Assembly (NCBI GenBank): GCA_965203635.1 | Contig: OZ241903.1 | Span: 930,001-994,000, forward strand | DNA length: 64,000 nucleotides | Reading direction: 5' to 3' | Source of the DNA: Aldehydirespirator sp965203635 | Lineage (GTDB): Bacteria; Actinomycetota; Acidimicrobiia; Acidimicrobiales; Aldehydirespiratoraceae | Shown here: positions 59,773 to 64,000 of the stretch, piece after piece | How the letters are laid out: every line of letters starts with the position of its first letter | How positions within the stretch are numbered: position 1 is the stretch's first letter | Position numbers and translations under genes: made by a program | Notes under the pieces: generated by a model | What the model was told of the DNA's origin: nothing | Databases searched by the model: none | Seen by the model: the letters and a program-made list of their open reading frames with translations, nothing else

Positions 59773-59891
59773 AGAGGCCGAGCGAATAGGCAGGTGGCTC
59801 CGGCCCATACGGGCGAGGCCGTGGCCCGAGCGGCCCGTGAGCGCAGCGAACAAGAGCGGGAATGACACCGCTGCGACGCGGCCGGCTCTCA
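59773..59891 (+). repeat. Dispersed repeat, long form, copy D
   Basis: 119 bp starting AGAGGCCGAGCGAATAGGCA and ending GGCTCTCAC, between jag and rsmG. Shares with copies B and C an identical 36-bp core containing the inverted pair ACGGGC/GCCCGT. It occupies the 5' flank of rsmG. Confidence 0.85.
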
Positions 59892-59908
59892 CCCATGTGC
59901 GCTCGCTC

Positions 59909-60817
59909 TCAGTCGGCAGCGGCTGCGATGATCACCCGCCGGTGAGGATCCTCTCCTTCGCTCCGACTCTCCACATTGCTCATTGTTGAGATGACATCGT
60001 GGACGATCTTGCGGTCCATCCGGTTCATCGGCTCAAGGGCGATCTCCGACCGCGTCTCGATGGACTCCTCAGCCACCTTGCGAGTGAATTCTGCTAGAGC
60101 TGAGGCGCGGCGAGCACGGACTCCGCCCATGTCCATGCGGATCTTTCCTTCCCTGGTCGTTCCACCGGAGCGTTGCAACACCGTTCGAACCAGTTCATCG
60201 ATCGCTTGGGCTGTGCCACCCCGGCGACCGATCAGGATCCCGATCCCGTCTCCGTTCGCCTCGATTCGCATGATGCCGTTCTCCAGGTCGTGCCGCTTGA
60301 ACGTGACGGCAATGCCCAGCGATTCTGTGATACCCCGAACGAAGGTCTCCGCAAGGTCGGCCTGCTCCAATAGCGAAGGACCTCTATTTTGATCAATTGT
60401 CATGGCTTTTGCATCCTTTTTCGTATCGCGTGCCTTCTGGACTTCTTCCTGGGGTTTGTCCCGAGCCCCGTTCCCAGCGCCAGCAGACTGTTGGGGCTTC
60501 GAACCAGACGGGTCCTTTCGACGGGAGCGAGCAGTTGGTACCGGTGTCGCCTCGCTGGACGCTCGCGAGGATTCGGATCGTCTTGAAGATCCCGACCTGC
60601 GGCTGTTGTGGCCCCGGCTCCTGCCGTCCTTCGGGCGCACCGGCGTGGGAAGCACTCGAGCGCGCACCCGAGCTTCCTGCTTGATCCTCCCGAACAGACC
60701 CATCCTTCCTTCTGAGAGCACTTCGAACTCTGCGTCCGACTCATCAACACCAAGATGAACGAGGGCTCGCTCCTTGGCGCTCTCCACCGTTGTCGCTCTG
60801 ACTTCCAACCATTCCAT
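59909..60817 (-). CDS. jag: Jag/KhpB-family RNA-binding protein
   Basis: 302 aa, ATG 60817. Jag_N domain (EWLEVRATTVESAKERAL, SEGRMGLFGRIKQEARVRA), then a basic, serine-rich low-complexity linker of about 90 residues, KH domain (IMRIEANGDGIGILIGRRGG), and R3H domain (EFTRKVAEESIETRSEIA, LEPMNRMDRKIVHDVISTM). Encoded between rsmG and yidC as in most actinobacteria; binds RNA and influences cell division and envelope genes in other species. Confidence 0.92.
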   Translation of the reverse strand: MEWLEVRATTVESAKERALVHLGVDESDAEFEVLSEGRMGLFGRIKQEARVRARVLPTPVRPKDGRSRGHNSRRSGSSRRSESSRASSEATPVPTARSRRKDPSGSKPQQSAGAGNGARDKPQEEVQKARDTKKDAKAMTIDQNRGPSLLEQADLAETFVRGITESLGIAVTFKRHDLENGIMRIEANGDGIGILIGRRGGTAQAIDELVRTVLQRSGGTTREGKIRMDMGGVRARRASALAEFTRKVAEESIETRSEIALEPMNRMDRKIVHDVISTMSNVESRSEGEDPHRRVIIAAAAD

Positions 60818-60848
60818 TCCAGAAGAACTCCTTCGTGCGGCGCGAGAG

Positions 60849-62114
60849 TCAGCGCCTCTTCCTCTTGCTACGGCTGCGGTTCTGGCTGGGGCGCTTCGGG
60901 CCCGAGCCGGGCGGCGTGACGCGGCCGCCGCCGGGCCGGCTGCCGGAACGGCCCCGCGAGGGGGCTTTGCCGGTCCGTCCCCGTCGTTCTGTCGTCCTTG
61001 CCTGCGGAGGTGTCCTTATGTCCCTGACACCCGTGGATCCCGTTTTGTCTGTCGTCCCTGCCTGCGGGGATGTCCTCCTCCGCGTCGGCGCCTTGTCGGT
61101 GCCCTGGGTTCGCTTCCGGGCAGGCGCCTTGGCTTTGGACGGCTTCGCGTCCCGTCTCGGCGTCGGAGCACCCTTGCCCTCAGTCACCGATTTCGGCGAG
61201 CGAGCCTGGCTGCCGGCGGTGCCGGTACCGTCCGTCTCCGCGGCTGCTCGCTGTTTGGCAACTTGTGCCCCGAGTGAGTCCTCCCCCCGGTAGAAGGACC
61301 GGGTGATGTAAGCCTGCTGCGCAATCCGCACCATGTTCGAGACGATGAAGTAGGTCACGACCGCGGCGGGCATCACGTACGAGAACACTGGCAGCATGTA
61401 GGGGATCAACTTCATCATCATCTGCTGCTGTGGGTTGACCGCGGCGGCGCTCTGCCTGCCCTGGATCTGACGCTGCTGGTAGAGGCTCGTGAGCAGCACG
61501 ACCACAAGCATCAACAGATAGGGGAGCGTCGCAACGATGCTCTCGGAAATCACAGAACTCGCGCTGCGAGACAGATCGACTCCCAACGAGACCATCTCAA
61601 CGTCTGTGCTCAGGTCTCGATAGAGGTCGTTGTCCTTGGCCAGAAAGTCGGGATCAAATGCCAGCTCATCCCTGGAAATCGGGGTCTGGACGTAATTGGG
61701 TGCCACTCCAGACACGCTGTCGGCAAAGAGACGGGAGGTGAAGCCGAGCTGAGTGCCGATCTCGGTCGTCCTCCGGGTGAGTCCATCCACCACCCGGAAC
61801 ATGATCAGGAATATCGGACCCTGGACCAGCATGGGGAGCAGACACCCGACTGGATTGAGCCCGTGCTCCTTGTAGTAGGCCATGGTGGCCTCGTTCATGG
61901 CCTGCCGGTCGCCCTTGTACTGGTTCTGGAGCTTCTTCACCTCAGGCATGTGCTGCTGCATCTGCAACATGCTCCGTGTCATCTTCAACGTGAGCGGAGT
62001 CACCGCGACCACCGCAGTCAGCGTCAAGAGGGCGATAGCCACGCCATAGTCCGGCAACAGGGAGTAGAACCAGGCCAGTACCCCGGTAACGACGTCGAAC
62101 AGGGGATCAAACAT
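60849..62114 (-). CDS. yidC: Membrane protein insertase YidC with long basic C-terminal tail
   Basis: 421 aa, ATG 62114. 60KD_IMP core: WFYSLLPDYGVAIALLTLTA, LTLKMTRSMLQMQQHMPEVK, LPMLVQGPIFLIMFRVVDGL, SIVATLPYLLMLVVVLLTSL, MMMKLIPYMLPVFSYVMPAA. After about residue 290 a highly basic, Lys/Arg/Pro/Ser-rich tail of about 130 residues follows, of the kind that binds ribosomes in some bacteria. The first 8 bases overlap yidD. Confidence 0.94.
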   Translation of the reverse strand: MFDPLFDVVTGVLAWFYSLLPDYGVAIALLTLTAVVAVTPLTLKMTRSMLQMQQHMPEVKKLQNQYKGDRQAMNEATMAYYKEHGLNPVGCLLPMLVQGPIFLIMFRVVDGLTRRTTEIGTQLGFTSRLFADSVSGVAPNYVQTPISRDELAFDPDFLAKDNDLYRDLSTDVEMVSLGVDLSRSASSVISESIVATLPYLLMLVVVLLTSLYQQRQIQGRQSAAAVNPQQQMMMKLIPYMLPVFSYVMPAAVVTYFIVSNMVRIAQQAYITRSFYRGEDSLGAQVAKQRAAAETDGTGTAGSQARSPKSVTEGKGAPTPRRDAKPSKAKAPARKRTQGTDKAPTRRRTSPQAGTTDKTGSTGVRDIRTPPQARTTERRGRTGKAPSRGRSGSRPGGGRVTPPGSGPKRPSQNRSRSKRKRR

Positions 62115-62349
62115 CGGCGGTCTCCCTCAGCGGCACCGGATCCCAACCCATCGAGCCCCACGGGTGACAGCGGACCAGACGGCGCACGGTGAGCCATGCG
62201 CCGCGCACCGCGCCGTACTTCTGCAGCGCCTCGAGCGCATAGGCCGAACACGACGGCATGTACCGGCATGTCGGCGGGCGACCGGCCCGGGCCAGCTGGT
62301 AGGCCCGTATCGCACGGCAGGCAAGTCGTGTCGGAAGCCGGCGCCTCAC
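62107..62349 (-). CDS. yidD: Membrane protein insertion efficiency factor YidD
   Basis: 80 aa from GTG 62349, overlapping rnpA by 4 nt and yidC by 8 nt. YidD motifs CRAIRAYQLARAGRPPTCRY, MPSCSAYALEALQKYGAVRG, VRRLVRCHPWGSMGWDPVP with three conserved cysteines. Helps YidC-dependent insertion at the membrane. Confidence 0.95.
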   Translation of the reverse strand: MRRRLPTRLACRAIRAYQLARAGRPPTCRYMPSCSAYALEALQKYGAVRGAWLTVRRLVRCHPWGSMGWDPVPLRETADV

Positions 62350-62669
62350 CGGATGTCTCCCAACAGCGCCCCCAAGGTCGTTCGGAGCTCAGCGGCGGAC
62401 AGGCCTTCCAACGACGACGAGATGCCCAGGCGATACTCCCCATCGGACAGCACGATCGTTCCGTCGCCGGCCAGCTCGCGCAGCGCCTCGCGCACCCGTC
62501 GACGGGCTCTATTGCGCACAACCGCCGTCCCCACCGACTTCGGCACCGCGAACAGGACGCGCGCGTCCGTTGGAGTAGCGCGGAACGAGACCCTTAGGGG
62601 ACCGCGGCGAACGCTGGCCGGCATTCGGGGTTCGTGACACGCGCGGCGGCTGATCGCCGAGCCGTTCAC
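62346..62669 (-). CDS. rnpA: Ribonuclease P protein component
   Basis: 107 aa from GTG 62669, overlapping the rpmH stop (GTGA). RnpA motif: VLFAVPKSVGTAVVRNRARR, RVREALRELAGDGTIVLS. The N-terminal region (MNGSAISRRACHEPRMPASV) is divergent from the usual RnpA start. Assigned with support from the universal rpmH-rnpA-yidD-yidC order. Confidence 0.9.
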   Translation of the reverse strand: MNGSAISRRACHEPRMPASVRRGPLRVSFRATPTDARVLFAVPKSVGTAVVRNRARRRVREALRELAGDGTIVLSDGEYRLGISSSLEGLSAAELRTTLGALLGDIR

Positions 62670-62800
62670 GCGGCCAGTCGGCTCCGCCCTCTGCGGCGGC
62701 GGGCACGCAGCACAGCACGCCCTCCGCGTGTCCTCATTCTGGCTCGAAACCCGTGTTTCTTATGCCTTTTTCTTATATTCGGCTGAAAAGGGCGCTTCAT
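62666..62800 (-). CDS. rpmH: Ribosomal protein L34
   Basis: 44 aa from ATG 62800, with GGAGG 6 nt upstream. Sequence MKRPFQPNIRKRHKKHGFRA then RMRTRGGRAVLRARRRRGRS, the canonical L34. Adjacent to the origin and divergent from dnaA. Confidence 0.97.
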   Translation of the reverse strand: MKRPFQPNIRKRHKKHGFRARMRTRGGRAVLRARRRRGRSRLAA

Positions 62801-63209
62801 GAAGATCCTCCTCGGCCTGCTCCGATTCGAGCACGCCACAAGAGCCGCCACCCGGGTCGATGCTGTGGATGAACGGCGGTCGGCATCCACCGTAGGGCTG
62901 ACCCTGCGTCGCGACAACCAACCGGCTCAGACAGGCACCGCGCGCCGTCTACCGTCGGGCGGTCTCGCACCGGATCAAAGAACATCAATGTTATATATCT
63001 TACGTATATGTAGTTCACTTGAACTTCATCCAGCCTGAACTAGTCATTTGCCCCCACTTCAGCGTCGGACTTGCAGCCGATGTGGATGCTGCTACGTTCC
63101 GCTGGTCACCACCGCAACCGGATCTGGGTCCCGCCCTCCTCCACTAAGGGGCCACGGAGATCTCTTGTCCACATCTGTGGATGATTCTGTGGAGAAAGGA
63201 GATCGACAG
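62801..63209. other. oriC candidate: rpmH-dnaA intergenic region
   Basis: 409 bp without genes between divergent rpmH and dnaA. An AT-rich stretch at about 62976-63030 (TTATATATCTTACGTATATG) stands out from the GC-rich surroundings and could be the unwinding element. DnaA-box-like sites occur: TTGTCCACA at 63165-63173, TCATCCACA on the minus strand at 63176-63184 and 62864-62872, and TTCTCCACA on the minus strand at 63188-63196. The dnaA promoter must also lie here. Confidence 0.75.
63165..63196. promoter_or_regulatory. Cluster of three DnaA boxes upstream of dnaA
   Basis: Three near-consensus 9-mers (TTGTCCACA forward; TCATCCACA and TTCTCCACA reverse) packed within 32 bp, ending 13 bp before the dnaA start codon. 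Suits DnaA autoregulation and origin binding. Confidence 0.7.
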
Positions 63210-64000
63210 GTGAACACCGACGCCGAGGCGGAGCGGATCTGGACCAGTTGCGCCCAGAGCATCCGCAGCCAGGTGAGCGACGCCGTGTGGAGAACCACCT
63301 TCAGCGGCGCCCGAGCAACCGCCTTCGACCAGCGCTCCCTGACGCTGGTTGTGCCGACCAGCCTCCAGAAGGCCCGGATCGAGCGCCGCTACTTCGATCT
63401 GTTGACCGACGCCCTGGACGAGGCCGAGCCGGACGTGATGGTTCGAATCGAGATCGACCCGGACTGGGACCAGAGCGGCGACTTCTCTGTTGCCGCCGCT
63501 GCAGCTCCGGCGGAGGAAGCTCCAGCGTTGGGTGATGCCGACCGTGAATCGGGAGCCGCGGGCACCAACGGAGATTCCGGGCCCCATGCTCGCTTGACTT
63601 TCGAGCAGTTCGTGACCGGAACCTCCAACCGGTTCTCGCACGCGGCGGCACTCGCGGTGGCCGAGACCCCGGCCGGGCCGTACAACCCGCTGCTGATCCA
63701 CGGGGACTCCGGGCTCGGAAAGACCCACCTCCTGAGGGCCATCGCTCATTACGTGACCCACCATTACCCCTCGTACAAGGTGCGCTACGTCACCAGCGAG
63801 ACCTTCCTGAACGAGTTCGTGCAGGCGATACGGAACAGCACACAGCCGGAGTTCAAGCTCCTGTACCGGAGCAACGATGTGCTGCTGGTCGACGACATCC
63901 AGTTCATGGAAGGCAAGGACGGCCTGCAGGAGGAGTTCTTCCACACGTTCAACGACCTTCTGCAGAACGGCGCGCAGATAGTCCTCTCCTCCGATCGCTC
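63210..64000 (+). CDS. dnaA: Chromosomal replication initiator DnaA (partial, 3' end off window)
   Basis: GTG 63210 with AAGGAG 8 nt upstream; 263 codons visible before the right edge. Domain I (RIWTSCAQSIRSQVSDAVWR), short acidic domain II, and the start of domain III: LTFEQFVTGTSNRFSHAAAL, Walker A LLIHGDSGLGKTHLLRAIAH, Walker B VLLVDDIQFMEGKDGLQEEF, sensor I QIVLSSDR. Domain IV is not in the window. Confidence 0.97.
   Translation, partial: MNTDAEAERIWTSCAQSIRSQVSDAVWRTTFSGARATAFDQRSLTLVVPTSLQKARIERRYFDLLTDALDEAEPDVMVRIEIDPDWDQSGDFSVAAAAAPAEEAPALGDADRESGAAGTNGDSGPHARLTFEQFVTGTSNRFSHAAALAVAETPAGPYNPLLIHGDSGLGKTHLLRAIAHYVTHHYPSYKVRYVTSETFLNEFVQAIRNSTQPEFKLLYRSNDVLLVDDIQFMEGKDGLQEEFFHTFNDLLQNGAQIVLSSDR

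Noticed and set aside
59767..59892. N-terminal extension of rsmG from an upstream ATG
   Set aside because: The extra residues are a translation of the dispersed repeat and the same peptide appears from other repeat copies; RsmG homology begins after it.
1..64000. CRISPR array, prophage or insertion sequence
   Set aside because: No regularly spaced repeats, transposase, integrase or phage structural genes were seen. The repeats present are dispersed or short tandem units.

Overview
The window is one high-GC, gene-dense bacterial chromosome segment with no rRNA, tRNA, CRISPR array or insertion sequence that I could see. The right end carries the chromosomal origin neighbourhood in actinobacterial order: sigM-like ECF sigma factor, anti-sigma, trxB, trxA, cwlM-like, parB, parA, parS, rsmG, jag, yidC, yidD, rnpA, rpmH, oriC, dnaA. 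Together with bsaP beside bioB, a DUF5318 gene beside the CCA-adding enzyme, and the rpsF-ssb-rpsR-rplI-dnaB cluster, this points to an actinobacterium. Trimethylamine monooxygenase, a TRAP transporter and a split glutamate-synthase operon suggest a marine or host-associated lineage, perhaps Acidimicrobiia; that placement is inference.

Region 1 (1-8276) is carbon and methylated-amine metabolism: malyl-CoA lyase (cut by the left edge), a class V alanine/serine-glyoxylate aminotransferase, trimethylamine monooxygenase (tmm), a PhzS-like flavin monooxygenase, malate synthase G and a DAO-family oxidoreductase. Three of these make or consume glyoxylate.

Region 2 (8338-13912) is a tightly overlapped five-gene signalling operon: STAS protein, response regulator-PP2C phosphatase, RsbW-like kinase, periplasmic-binding lipoprotein and HAMP histidine kinase. 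It reads as an extracellular-ligand to partner-switch pathway.

Region 3 (13917-24601) contains a DUF2236 oxygenase, then a minus-strand six-gene operon: a glutamine-synthetase-like ligase, three split GOGAT-like subunits (glutaminase, GXGXG and FMN/Fe-S domains), an unrecognised 151-residue protein, and a SoxB-like FAD oxidoreductase. The order resembles the gamma-glutamylmethylamide/N-methylglutamate route, so with tmm it may process methylated amines. An MFS exporter and an LLM flavin oxidoreductase follow.

Region 4 (24766-43332) holds a phosphotransferase, a PaaI thioesterase, a TRAP transporter of TakP type, an orphan PaaD-like protein, and a long minus-strand run: acyl-CoA dehydrogenase, acyl-CoA synthetase, LivHM, binding protein, LivFG, second binding protein, bioB and bsaP. 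Both binding proteins carry long alanine-rich coiled-coil spacers. bioB is translationally coupled to the transporter.

Region 5 (43345-64000) is core replication and translation genes plus the origin. A dispersed intergenic repeat (long form about 119 bp, short form about 62 bp) recurs through the window, including on both sides of rsmG and beside parS. Two genes here (the sigM-like and cwlM-like ones) have no ATG/GTG/TTG start where their domains begin. All identifications come from reading protein sequences and recalled family motifs; no database search was run.
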